From: an uncultured Flavobacteriales bacterium
GTDB lineage: Bacteria; Bacteroidota; Bacteroidia; Flavobacteriales; Crocinitomicaceae
Assembly: GCA_946479285.1 (NCBI GenBank)
Contig: CAMLFH010000009.1
Span: 62,001-126,000 of the forward strand
Reading direction: 5' to 3'
Length of the DNA: 64,000 nucleotides
The position numbers were made by a program, and so were the translations under genes. Position 1 is the stretch's first letter. Each line of letters begins with the position of its first letter. The notes under the pieces are model-generated. The model was not told where the DNA came from. It did not search any database and saw only the letters and a list, made by a program, of their open reading frames with translations. Positions 17,496-25,723 of the stretch are shown here, in pieces.

Positions 17496-18413
17496 TTAAT
17501 TCCGGAAGGAATTTGGGGTGATCTGTGCATGTTTGCGGAAGAAATTAGAGAAATGGGCCACTTCTTCAAATCCCAGGCAATAACCAATTTCTGAAACGGT
17601 CCAATTGGTTTGCTTCAATAGCATTTTGGCTTCCTGGGTAATTCGATTACCAATTACTTCCGTGGTTGTTCTTCCGGTATTTTCTTTCAATACTTTATTG
17701 AGGTGATTGACGTGAACCGAAAGTCTGTCGGCATAATCTTTTGCGGTACGCAAACCAATGCGCTGCTGATTGGACTCGATGGGAAACTGACGCTCCAGCA
17801 GTTCTACAAACAAAGATGTAACCCGCTCAGAAGCCGAATGTTTCGGGTACAAAACCGAAGCCGGCTGGAACTTTTGTCCCATGTGAATGAGTTCCATGAC
17901 GTAGTTTCGGATCAGGTCATATTTAAATGCATAATCCGAAGCCTGTTCTTTCTTCATCTTTGAGAAAACAGTTCTCAGATACTGGAACTCGCTTTCGGAC
18001 AATTCGAAAACGGGCACATTTCCAGGACTGAAGATCGGTAATTCATCCAGGATAAATCCGGTATTGGAGCGCGTTATAAAATCCGGACCAAAAACACAGA
18101 AGACCGCATTGTGGTTTTCATCTTCCGAGGTATAATTGTAAGGAACTTTCGGAGTAGCGAAAAGCAAGGCGTATTTTTGAATATCAATGACCTTGTCTGC
18201 ATATTCAGCCCGGCTTTTGCCCTCAATCAAACTGATCTTATAATACAAACGCCTGTTGTAAGGCATTTTGCCTTTTTTGTCATCACTTAGTGCCCGCAAT
18301 TCATTGGTGTCAAAAACATTGAATTGTCCCAACTCCTTGCTGATCCCTTCCGGAAACAAATTTGTGCTGTTACAAAATGTCTGATAAAAGGCTTCTAAAC
18401 TGAGAAACTCCAT
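17496..18413 (-). CDS. AraC family transcriptional regulator
   Basis: A 305-residue regulator with an N-terminal cupin-like ligand domain (about residues 1-190) and a C-terminal AraC HTH pair (about 205-305) containing RTAKDYADRLSVHVNHLNKVLKENTG and WTVSEIGYCLGFEEVAHFSNFFRKHAQITPNSFR (described in parts; the second helix-turn-helix is GYCLGFEEVAHFSNFF). The ATG at 18413 is chosen because TATATTTG at 18435-18442, with a TTG-equivalent 21 bases further up, would place the start site between them. The likely target is the SDR gene downstream. Confidence 0.85.
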   Translation of the reverse strand: MEFLSLEAFYQTFCNSTNLFPEGISKELGQFNVFDTNELRALSDDKKGKMPYNRRLYYKISLIEGKSRAEYADKVIDIQKYALLFATPKVPYNYTSEDENHNAVFCVFGPDFITRSNTGFILDELPIFSPGNVPVFELSESEFQYLRTVFSKMKKEQASDYAFKYDLIRNYVMELIHMGQKFQPASVLYPKHSASERVTSLFVELLERQFPIESNQQRIGLRTAKDYADRLSVHVNHLNKVLKENTGRTTTEVIGNRITQEAKMLLKQTNWTVSEIGYCLGFEEVAHFSNFFRKHAQITPNSFRN

Positions 18414-18434
18414 GGAAATCTGAATTGCAAAATT

Positions 18435-18466
18435 CAAATATACGGAGATTAATTATCAATTAACAA
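18435..18466 (-). promoter_or_regulatory. TTG-N21-TATATTTG promoter of the AraC gene
   Basis: On the minus strand, TTG (18464-18466) precedes TATATTTG (18435-18442) by 21 bases. The predicted leader is about 15-20 bases. Confidence 0.55.
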
Positions 18467-18471
18467 GGTCC

Positions 18472-18538
18472 CTTCGACTCCGCTCAGTCACCTTCCCATT
18501 TGTTTCAGTCTCTATAAGGACACTGAGCGGAGTCGAAG
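18472..18538. repeat. REP-like inverted repeat, 17-base perfect arms
   Basis: CTTCGACTCCGCTCAGT at 18472-18488 is the reverse complement of 18522-18538, with a 33-base loop. It begins two bases beyond the stop codon of the DUF885 gene and resembles the element at 53527-53597. Confidence 0.92.
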
Positions 18539-18540
18539 TG

Positions 18541-20277
18541 TCAATTACTGAGCATCATCTGCCTGATATCTCTCACCGGTGCGCTTCCGTAGCTCAAGAA
18601 CTTTTCGTGGAACGCTTTTAATTTGAAAGTCTTCCCTTCTTTAATCATCAATTCTTTACGGAGCTGGCAAATTTCTGTAAAACCGGTAAAATAACTGCAT
18701 AATTGTACTTGCGTCAAAGTTGCTCTCTTCCACTTCCCTTCTGCCTCAGCCTGCTGCTGATACGCTTCATTAATCAATAAATTCATTGCCTGCTCTTTGG
18801 TGTAATTTCGATTGTGGACCGAATAATCCAAAATCGTATTGCATGTTGTTCTCAAATTCCATTTGTAGTACATCAGCCACATTTCAGGGCTGTTATTACC
18901 GTAGCCGTTTTCAAGCATCATCAGTTCGGTGTAAACTGCCCAACCTTCTACCATAGCACCATTCCCAAAGATGGATTTAATGATGCTCGGCGAATTGTTG
19001 CTGTAAACCAATTGCGCGTAATGTCCGGGAACTGCTTCGTGAATATTCAGGATTTGTAAGACATAATCGTTGTATTCCCGCAGGTAACTTTCCGACTGCT
19101 CGGCCGGCCAGCCATTCATGCTTCCCACATTGTAATACGTATTTCCGCCTTTATCATACGGACCGGGAGCGGAAATAGATGCTCCGGCAACTCCGGCCAT
19201 GTAATCCGGTTCTTTACGAACTACCAAAGGTTTCTTCGGGTCCAGATAAATCAGTTTTTTATCTCTTACGAATTTCTCCAGCTGCGGAATCTGTTTTTCG
19301 ATATCCTTTTGAAAGTTCTCAGGTGTTGTATGCTGCAAAGAAATTTGGTCGATCAATTGCTTCACCATCACATATTCGTCAGCTGGGATTGGTTTTTGCC
19401 CCATGTGTCTGCTCCAAATCCGGCGGGAAATCTTTACCATCTTTTGATGCAAATCCATTTTATGCTGCAAGGCATCTTTGTAAATTTCACTTGCGTGTTT
19501 ATCCGACTGGATATCAAATTCAAACTTCTTAGCATACAACTCACTTCCTAAGCGAAAGCTTCGCGGATTTGGATTCGGAAGCTTTTGCAGCCAATCCGCA
19601 TAAGCGTTAATCGCTTTCTGCGCAGCTTCACTTCGTTTAATCAGTTCTGCTTTTTCGCTTTCAGACAGTTTGCTTTTCTCCAAACTTGCAGCAAGATCAG
19701 CAGAGAAAACGGACAATCCGCCCCGGTTTTGTTCAATTGCCAATTGTGTATGCTCTTTCGTAGGATTTTTGATCTTCGCTTTTGCCGCCTTGTAATAAGC
19801 TGGAACATTTTTCAAACGAATGGAAAAGTTTCTCAGTCGCTCATCCAAAGGCGCGTAATTGTTGGCAAGCATTTCTGCAAAACTTCCGCATACATTGTAG
19901 TTTGAAGGATTCCATTCTCCGGATTTCAAAGAAGTTTGTTCCCAAAGAGCTCCATCGAGGTAGTTTTTAATGAGTTTCCAGTCGATTTGATTTGCTTCCG
20001 AAAGTTCTTCCGGCTTGAATGCATTCAGCTGCTCCAATTCATCCTGTATGAATTGGCGTTCCTTTTCTTCCCGGGCTTTATCCGGCACAACCAAAACGGA
20101 ATCGAATTTGTGAAAACCACTTCCGCTTGCCCATCCGGGGTGCATTTCCCACAAGCGCAGCACAAACGCTTCTTTGTATTGATCAAAATCACCAGATCCG
20201 GACTTCGATTTCCCACCGGAACACGAAACCGCGAATAAAACAAGAAGAACCAAACTAAAACCAGCAATCTTTTTCAT
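18541..20277 (-). CDS. DUF885 family lipoprotein, putative metallopeptidase
   Basis: A 578-residue lipoprotein: signal MKKIAGFSLVLLVLFAVSCSG with the lipobox Cys near residue 19. The body matches DUF885, which has an M3/M32-like helical metallopeptidase architecture. HEAVPGH at residues 413-419 is the zinc-binding HExxxGH motif and EGWAVY at 444-449 supplies the third ligand (Glu). Hydrolysis of peptides or esters at the cell envelope is inferred. Length fits the family. The gene is followed immediately by a REP-like palindrome. It is separated from the next gene upstream by 30 bases, so the two may be one operon. Confidence 0.87.
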   Translation of the reverse strand: MKKIAGFSLVLLVLFAVSCSGGKSKSGSGDFDQYKEAFVLRLWEMHPGWASGSGFHKFDSVLVVPDKAREEKERQFIQDELEQLNAFKPEELSEANQIDWKLIKNYLDGALWEQTSLKSGEWNPSNYNVCGSFAEMLANNYAPLDERLRNFSIRLKNVPAYYKAAKAKIKNPTKEHTQLAIEQNRGGLSVFSADLAASLEKSKLSESEKAELIKRSEAAQKAINAYADWLQKLPNPNPRSFRLGSELYAKKFEFDIQSDKHASEIYKDALQHKMDLHQKMVKISRRIWSRHMGQKPIPADEYVMVKQLIDQISLQHTTPENFQKDIEKQIPQLEKFVRDKKLIYLDPKKPLVVRKEPDYMAGVAGASISAPGPYDKGGNTYYNVGSMNGWPAEQSESYLREYNDYVLQILNIHEAVPGHYAQLVYSNNSPSIIKSIFGNGAMVEGWAVYTELMMLENGYGNNSPEMWLMYYKWNLRTTCNTILDYSVHNRNYTKEQAMNLLINEAYQQQAEAEGKWKRATLTQVQLCSYFTGFTEICQLRKELMIKEGKTFKLKAFHEKFLSYGSAPVRDIRQMMLSN

Positions 20278-20307
20278 ACAAACTATTTTTAAAAGGAATA
20301 CGAAATC

Positions 20308-21174
20308 TTAAAATTTCTTGCGCCAAATCTTATCGGAAGCTTCCAGGTATTCAGGAAGTGCCGCTGAACCGTACCAGGGCATTAAATCATAAGAAAGAAG
20401 TCCGGAGCTAATTGCCGGATCTGTTTTCAACAATACCTCGGCTTCTTCTTTGGTTGCAACGTTGAGAATAAACAAACCGCGATAAGTGAGTTCATTCTTG
20501 CCAAAAGGCCCCGCAACAATCAATTTTCTTTCCTTTACCAGGCGCATGATATTTCCCATATGTCCGGTAAAGCAGCTGTCGATGTATTTTTCATCCGTTG
20601 TTTTATTCGTTCCTGTTTTCAAAGCAACGAATACATAGCTTTTCATTCCGTAGTCATCGCCTTTTAGTTTTTCAGCCAAGGCTTTGTCGTAGTTAGGATT
20701 TGCTGTTGGATTCTCTTGCTTAACTGCTGCGACAGTTGATTTTATTTTCGTCATTTTAAAACTGAAACCGGAGTTTTTATCGCCCAAAACCTGGACAAAT
20801 ACTTCTGTTTCGGAAAGCTTTTTGTAGCAAACTTTCTTCGGGAAATCGTGGGCTTTATTTTCAAAAACCAAAGTAGAATCGGAGGAAGTCAATTTAAATT
20901 CCACCGGTTTCCCCAGGTTTTGACCAATGACTGAAGGAATATAGAATATCCCGTCTTTTCGCTGCACGAGATCCAGGTATTCTTTCACCTCAATTTCACC
21001 GTTCCTTACTTCATAAGCATATCCTTTCATGGAAGCGGCAGAAAGCTTATCCCAGTGCTCGTAAGTAGTTTGATCTTCAGCCAGCCAGGTTCCTACAAGG
21101 AATTCCGGAAGTTTGTTTTGTGCAGAAATTGATCTTGCAAGTACCAGCAGCAATAAGAATAATCCTGTTTTCAT
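20308..21174 (-). CDS. DUF6265-YciI fusion protein, exported
   Basis: A 288-residue protein with a signal peptide (MKTGLFLLLLVLARSISAQ). Residues ~20-145 (FLVGTWLAEDQTTYEHW, FENKAHDFPKKVCY, FKMTKI) match the DUF6265 lipocalin-like family. Residues ~165-280 are YciI-like (YIDSCFTGHMGNIMRLVKER, then LIVAGPF), with the His that pairs with Asp in this fold. It lies 30 bases upstream of the DUF885 gene, likely in the same operon. The reaction is unknown. No strong promoter was identified. Confidence 0.75.
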   Translation of the reverse strand: MKTGLFLLLLVLARSISAQNKLPEFLVGTWLAEDQTTYEHWDKLSAASMKGYAYEVRNGEIEVKEYLDLVQRKDGIFYIPSVIGQNLGKPVEFKLTSSDSTLVFENKAHDFPKKVCYKKLSETEVFVQVLGDKNSGFSFKMTKIKSTVAAVKQENPTANPNYDKALAEKLKGDDYGMKSYVFVALKTGTNKTTDEKYIDSCFTGHMGNIMRLVKERKLIVAGPFGKNELTYRGLFILNVATKEEAEVLLKTDPAISSGLLSYDLMPWYGSAALPEYLEASDKIWRKKF

Positions 21175-21293
21175 CGGGTGAATTTTTTAGGGGAAGTTAG
21201 CAATTTTATTGGCTCGCGCAGATTTAGTGCTTCACGGGCTCAGTAAGGTTAAAGCTATTCAAAATAAACAACTACTACCCTTGACTAGTTTAC

Positions 21294-21323
21294 TTGATTA
21301 TCTCTCGTTTTTCAGTTTATATT
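21294..21323 (+). promoter_or_regulatory. TTG-N19-TATATTTG promoter
   Basis: TTG at 21294-21296 and TATATTTG at 21316-21323 with a 19-base gap. The predicted leader to the ATG at 21346 is about 17 bases. Confidence 0.65.
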
Positions 21324-21345
21324 TGATTGATTCAACAGTTATAAC

Positions 21346-22008
21346 ATGTCATCTATTCGAAACATCCGATTTTCACTTCCCTGCAAAGAGAACATCAACG
21401 AAATGAATACTTGTGGACGAAACAAACATTGTAAAGCGTGTGATCGGAAGATTCTTGATTTTAGAAATAAAACAACCGAGGAACTTGAGAGCCTCAAAAG
21501 GACCAATGCGAATATTTGCGGAATTTTCTCTGAGAAACAGGTTTCGAAAGGATATGAAAATTATTTCCAATTGGCTGCGGCCACCGTTCTGACAATTGGT
21601 TTAAGCATTTCATTCCAAAATCTGTATGCGCAGGAAGAACCCGATCCGTTTAAACTGCCTACTGAAAGTAAAAGCAAAGAACCCGAAAGCGGCAATGATA
21701 TTGTTGGTGTAATTTATTACGATGAACTCGTGGCAGAATACCCGGGTGGAATTGCGGCGATGAAAAGTTTCCTGCAGGAGCATATAATTTATCCTTCCGA
21801 CAGCGTTGAGGGAAAAGTATATATTCGCGCAATTGTTGACACCAGGGGAGTGGTCACCGATGTAAAGATCAAAAAATCCCTGAGTCAGCTGGCGGACGCA
21901 GAAGTGATCCGCGTAGTAAAACTAATGGTTTTCAAACCGGCCCTCCTGAATGGAAAACCGGTTAATTCCACTTTTGCTCTTCCAATTACCTTTAACAGGA
22001 AAGATTAA
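21346..22008 (+). CDS. TonB C-terminal domain protein with N-terminal Cys-rich module
   Basis: A 220-residue protein with three parts. Residues ~10-60 hold six cysteines (PCKENINEMNTCGRNKHCKACDRKILDF, cited in parts: PCKEN, NTCGRNKHCKAC, NICG). This resembles a module found at the N-terminus of many Bacteroidota membrane proteins. One membrane segment follows (about 73-96), then a TonB C-terminal domain (EYPGGIAAMKSFLQEHIIYP, GKVYIRAIVDTRGVVTDVKI). The TonB part should lie in the periplasm and the Cys module in the cytosol. No exbB/exbD is near. The stop overlaps the convergent J-domain gene's stop. Confidence 0.82.
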   Translation: MSSIRNIRFSLPCKENINEMNTCGRNKHCKACDRKILDFRNKTTEELESLKRTNANICGIFSEKQVSKGYENYFQLAAATVLTIGLSISFQNLYAQEEPDPFKLPTESKSKEPESGNDIVGVIYYDELVAEYPGGIAAMKSFLQEHIIYPSDSVEGKVYIRAIVDTRGVVTDVKIKKSLSQLADAEVIRVVKLMVFKPALLNGKPVNSTFALPITFNRKD

Positions 22009-22457
22009 GCTTCCGCCATCATCCCCTTACTTGCCATGCGGTAAGTATGTGCTGAAAAAATATGTCGGCGGGCAAAACGCTCCGGAGTTGCACTTTGGTT
22101 CAATTTCTTGTAAACATTGTTCGGAACTCCGAAATATTCAAACACCTGTCCGTTCAGGAAAGTCACTTTCAAGGTCAACCCTTTGTACTGATAATCTGCG
22201 ATCATGGAAGTATTGATCGTTTCTGTGTATTCTTCCAAATTTTGTTCTAAGGTTTCAGGAGCAATGCTTACCAAAAAGTGATATGCATCAATGATCTCCA
22301 AACTTCTCTTTTCAGCTTCCGCTTTCTTCGGATCTTCTTCCTGGAATTTATCCGGGTGCCACTCTTTTACCAGTTTGCGGTAAGTGGTTTTCAATTGGGC
22401 TAAATTCATTTCTTCTTCAATTCCGAAGAGTTTTTTGTATGCTGCTACGCGTTTCAT
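22005..22457 (-). CDS. J-domain protein with C-terminal KTSC domain
   Basis: A 150-residue cytoplasmic protein. The N-terminal J-domain (YKKLFGIEEEMNLAQLKTTYRKLVKEWHPDKF, cited for its HPD at residues 34-36) should stimulate a DnaK ATPase. The C-terminal ~60 residues (YKGLTLKVTFLNGQVFEYFG, VPNNVYKKL, FARRHI) match the KTSC domain, a small fold linked to nucleic-acid-related proteins. No Gly/Phe or zinc region is present, so it is not a canonical DnaJ. It ends tail-to-tail with the TonB-like gene with a four-base overlap. Confidence 0.8.
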   Translation of the reverse strand: MKRVAAYKKLFGIEEEMNLAQLKTTYRKLVKEWHPDKFQEEDPKKAEAEKRSLEIIDAYHFLVSIAPETLEQNLEEYTETINTSMIADYQYKGLTLKVTFLNGQVFEYFGVPNNVYKKLNQSATPERFARRHIFSAHTYRMASKGMMAEA

Positions 22458-22541
22458 TCTTTATGTATTTTAAGATGTCAAGACCTCAGGATTAAGAGTG
22501 AAGTGCTCCACCTACTTTTATTAATTACTTTATAACTGGAA

Positions 22542-23684
22542 TTAAAACCCTTTCAGGTCCAACTGATCTGTTTCTTCAAACGGGACCTGTTTTCCCATTT
22601 TCTTTTGGATGATCTTAAAATGATGTTCGTCTTCCGGAGATACGAAAGTCAATGCCTCACCTGTTGCTTCTGCTCTTCCTGTTCTACCGATCCTGTGTAC
22701 AAAATCTTTGGGTGAACGCGGCAATTCGTAGTTGATAACGAATGGAAGGAATTCAATGTCAATTCCACGCGCAATCAAATCCGTTGCTACCATTACTTTT
22801 AAATGTCCGGCTTTGAAATTGCGCATCACACGCGTTCTCGCATCCTGGCTTTTCTTACTGTGAATGGCCAGCGCATCAATATTGTTCTTGCGTAGTTTGT
22901 CTACCACCTGATCCGCCTTAAAAGTAGAACTGGTAAAAATCAATACCTGTTTCATATTCCGGGAACGGATCAAATAGCGCAACAATGGTCCTTTTCGCTC
23001 ATCAGAAACACGGAAAGCCGTTTGTTGGATCAGCTCAATGGAATCTTCTTCCTGCTCGATCTTCAACACCAGTGGATCGTGCAGAACCAGCTGCGTGATT
23101 TCAGAGATCTTGTCATTTAGAGTCGCAGAAAACAATAAATTCTGACGTTTTTTCGGGATCCAGCCCAAAATACGTTTCATTTCCTCCTGGAAATCCAGGT
23201 TCAGCAATTTATCCGCTTCATCCAGCACCAAAGACTTCAAAGAACTCAAATGAATGGCATTGGATTCAGCCAATTCGATCAAACGGCCCGGAGTTGCGAT
23301 TAGAATAGAAACACCCATCATGGCCTTCATCTGCGGATTGATGGAAACACCACCGTATACAGCTTTGACTTTCTGAGGTTCGGGAAATGCCCGTGCAAAT
23401 TGGTTGAACACTTCTTCCACCTGGATGGCCAATTCACGGGTTGGTACCAAAATCAGTGATTGAATGTGCCGGTTTTTTGCTTTTTCTGTTTTGGAAAGCT
23501 GCGTCAGAATCGGAAGAGCGTAACTAGCCGTTTTACCTGAACCTGTTGGAGCAATTCCCAATACGTCTTTTCCAGTCAGAATAGCCGGAACAGCGATTTC
23601 CTGAATAGGAGTCGGTTTTTCGTACTTCGCTTCGCTCAAAGCTTTTAATAAAAATGGCGATAAGCCGAAAGAAGAAAAGGACAT
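22542..23684 (-). CDS. DEAD-box RNA helicase (RhlE/SrmB-like)
   Basis: A 380-residue ATP-dependent RNA helicase core with all motifs: Q motif (FGLSPFLLKAL, PTPIQ), APTGSGKT, PTRELA, TPGRL, DEAD in LVLDEADKLL, SAT, and HRIGRTGR. Without a long C-terminal extension it is a minimal helicase, probably acting in ribosome assembly or RNA decay. The ATG at 23684 is chosen because TATCTTTG (23705-23712, minus strand) places the transcript start just upstream and AACAGG precedes the codon. A GTG seven codons further up overlaps that box. Confidence 0.93.
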   Translation of the reverse strand: MSFSSFGLSPFLLKALSEAKYEKPTPIQEIAVPAILTGKDVLGIAPTGSGKTASYALPILTQLSKTEKAKNRHIQSLILVPTRELAIQVEEVFNQFARAFPEPQKVKAVYGGVSINPQMKAMMGVSILIATPGRLIELAESNAIHLSSLKSLVLDEADKLLNLDFQEEMKRILGWIPKKRQNLLFSATLNDKISEITQLVLHDPLVLKIEQEEDSIELIQQTAFRVSDERKGPLLRYLIRSRNMKQVLIFTSSTFKADQVVDKLRKNNIDALAIHSKKSQDARTRVMRNFKAGHLKVMVATDLIARGIDIEFLPFVINYELPRSPKDFVHRIGRTGRAEATGEALTFVSPEDEHHFKIIQKKMGKQVPFEETDQLDLKGF

Positions 23685-23704
23685 CCTGTTTTTATTTGAG
23701 GGCA

Positions 23705-23712
23705 CAAAGATA
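23705..23712 (-). promoter_or_regulatory. -7 box TATCTTTG of the helicase gene
   Basis: A perfect TAnnTTTG on the minus strand, 20 bases before the ATG. It decides the start choice. Confidence 0.6.
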
Positions 23713-23799
23713 GGGAATTAGAATTTAACGGTTGGAGACAAAGTCAAGGCAAACTATCCGTCTGTAACTTTTTAAGTTCTCTCGTTTATAGCTAAGTAT

Positions 23800-23807
23800 T
23801 ACTTTTG
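23800..23807 (+). promoter_or_regulatory. -7 box TACTTTTG, predicted leaderless
   Basis: A perfect TAnnTTTG box ends five bases before the ATG at 23813. No clear -33 TTG is visible. Confidence 0.55.
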
Positions 23808-23812
23808 AAAGC

Positions 23813-24511
23813 ATGACTTATCTAAAATCGAGTTGTTTATTACTGTTCCTGATTATCGGGCAGTTCGTTTTCGGTCAAAATCCGAAGAACAAAATGACTA
23901 TTGAACTTTCCATTCCACACACGCGGGAAATCCCATGGCTCAATACTTATTCGGAAAAAGACAATGTCTACGTCATTATTCGCAATAACAGTGACAGTGT
24001 TCAAACCTTTTATGAAGACCGCTACAAATACGGGTATTTCAACATCAGTTTTGAGATCAAATACAAGGATTCCATTTATTCTGTTACCCGTGCTCCAAAG
24101 ATCTGGTGGCGCAATCGTACTTCTTATCATATCGTCCGGCCATACGAATCACTTGTTTTTCCGCATATGGTGATTGATACCAGTTACGCAAACGCCTTAC
24201 GCCACGAAGGAATTTTCGAAAACGGATGGATCGGATTTCCGGCTGTTTCAGACACAGTTGAAATCCGTGTTATCTATCAGCTATGCGACCAGGGAGAAGT
24301 GTTTGATGAAGAAAATATCGGAAGATTGAATTACCGAAAAGACGATTACCTGGATTATCTGGACGGAGACATCGAATCTGAGATCATTCAACCAGGCAAA
24401 AAAACTCAGAAACCAAAACGACCAGTTGCACCTTCAAAAATTCCAAACACCAAACAAAAAATTATTTTCAATGAACCTTTAGTTTCTGAATGGCAGAAAG
24501 TCATTCTTTGA
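23813..24511 (+). CDS. Secreted protein of unknown function
   Basis: A 232-residue protein with a signal peptide ending at FVFGQ (about residue 22). The mature part is beta-rich: IELSIPHTREIPWL, then NVYVIIRNNSDSVQTFYEDR, which resembles an Ig-like periplasmic fold. The C-terminal 40 residues are basic and Pro/Lys-rich (GKKTQKPKRPVAPSKIP) and probably flexible. No T9SS tag or enzyme motif. Convergent with the downstream nucleotidase gene, only 13 bases apart. I do not recognise the family. Confidence 0.75.
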   Translation: MTYLKSSCLLLFLIIGQFVFGQNPKNKMTIELSIPHTREIPWLNTYSEKDNVYVIIRNNSDSVQTFYEDRYKYGYFNISFEIKYKDSIYSVTRAPKIWWRNRTSYHIVRPYESLVFPHMVIDTSYANALRHEGIFENGWIGFPAVSDTVEIRVIYQLCDQGEVFDEENIGRLNYRKDDYLDYLDGDIESEIIQPGKKTQKPKRPVAPSKIPNTKQKIIFNEPLVSEWQKVIL

Positions 24512-24524
24512 TGGATTAGTCCTT

Positions 24525-25241
24525 TTAATTGGCAACGATCGGCAAAAGATTCACCAATTCAGGGATTTCAGCCAAAAGACGAATGCGCGGAACGTTTCGT
24601 TCTTTTTTGTACTTGTGTTCCGGATCAAAATGGACGGCTGTCCAACCGGCGTTGAGCGCACCGATAATATCTGCTTTAAAATCATCGCCGATCATGATCG
24701 CATGCTCGGTTCTACAACTTGTTAGTCGAAGCGCTTCCTGGAAAATCTCCCGATGTGGTTTTGTTACACCAATTTCTTCGGAACAAAGTACCGTATTGAA
24801 AAATTGGCTGATCCCGCTTTTCTCCAATTTAATGTGCTGTACTTCTTTGAAACCGTTCGTGATAATATGCAGGGAATAATCCTGTTGTTTCAGGGTTTCC
24901 AACATTTCTACTGCTCCCGGAAAAAGGTTAGTTTGATGCGGAGAAAGTGCAATGTAACCGTCGCTCATTTTTTGTGCAAGCTGCTGATCGTGAATTCCAT
25001 GGTGTGCTAAGGCCTTTTGAAAACGATTGTCACGCAATTCCTCCTTTGTCAACTTTCCATTTCCATATTTTTGCCACAAATCAGCATTGATGCGAATATA
25101 AGTGTGGTGAAAATGTATGAAATGTTCGATCGTGTCTCCGAGTTTCAGATCATCGTACAAATACTGCAGTGCAAACCGCGAATTGGTTTCAAAATCCCAA
25201 AGGGTCCTGTCGAGGTCAAAGAAAATCTGACGTACTTTCAT
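24525..25241 (-). CDS. HAD-superfamily 5'-nucleotidase, YjjG type
   Basis: A 238-residue HAD hydrolase. Motif I is FDLDRTLWDFETNS (nucleophile and acid Asp at the start), motif II lies in HIITNGFKEVQ, and GDDFKADIIGALNAGWTAV is motif IV. The sequence order and length match YjjG, which dephosphorylates non-canonical pyrimidine nucleotides. The ATG at 25241 is chosen because it overlaps the upstream gene's stop by one base (TTTTAATG); a longer frame would extend into that gene. It is in an operon with the membrane protein gene and upp upstream. Confidence 0.88.
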   Translation of the reverse strand: MKVRQIFFDLDRTLWDFETNSRFALQYLYDDLKLGDTIEHFIHFHHTYIRINADLWQKYGNGKLTKEELRDNRFQKALAHHGIHDQQLAQKMSDGYIALSPHQTNLFPGAVEMLETLKQQDYSLHIITNGFKEVQHIKLEKSGISQFFNTVLCSEEIGVTKPHREIFQEALRLTSCRTEHAIMIGDDFKADIIGALNAGWTAVHFDPEHKYKKERNVPRIRLLAEIPELVNLLPIVAN

Positions 25242-25711
25242 TAAAAGAATGCTTTGATTGCATAGGCAATTCCGGTTGTAATGGCGCCATTCATGCAAAT
25301 TCCCAAAAGAATAAGCGGAAATGTTCTTTTCTCTTTTCCGTAAAACTTAGCTGTTACAATAGAGCCAATCGGAACGGATAAAAATAAAGGCGCATAAAAC
25401 GCAATCCCATAGATTCCAAAACGGCGTTTCAATTTTACGATCAATTTATTGAAACGGGTAAATTTCGGTTTATACTTTAACGGGGTTCCGGTTGTTATGG
25501 ATGCATGTAAGAGGGCCTTTCGTTTCTTGTGTGCACGAATCATAAAAAATTCGCTTGAAAAGTAGAACACGAAAGCCGCTACAAAAGCTCCTGAGATACA
25601 GGAAAGATAGGTTTCCAAAAAATTCAGCTTCAGTCCCGGACCAGCAAATGGAGCGAACATGAACTTAATCATAGAAAGGGTGAAGAGCGTAAAATAAAAG
25701 TGCCATGCCAT
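25241..25711 (-). CDS. Small membrane protein of unknown function
   Basis: A 156-residue protein with about four hydrophobic segments (near 3-20, 33-55, 102-120, 130-152) and a basic loop between the second and third (HKKRKALL, NKLIVKLKRRFG). The layout (short loop GIYGIAFYAPLFLSVPIGSI) loosely recalls small multidrug-export-like proteins (PF06695), but this is weak. It starts 12 bases after the upp stop and overlaps the nucleotidase start, so all three are probably co-transcribed. Confidence 0.7.
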   Translation of the reverse strand: MAWHFYFTLFTLSMIKFMFAPFAGPGLKLNFLETYLSCISGAFVAAFVFYFSSEFFMIRAHKKRKALLHASITTGTPLKYKPKFTRFNKLIVKLKRRFGIYGIAFYAPLFLSVPIGSIVTAKFYGKEKRTFPLILLGICMNGAITTGIAYAIKAFF

Positions 25712-25723
25712 AATCTTATCTTC

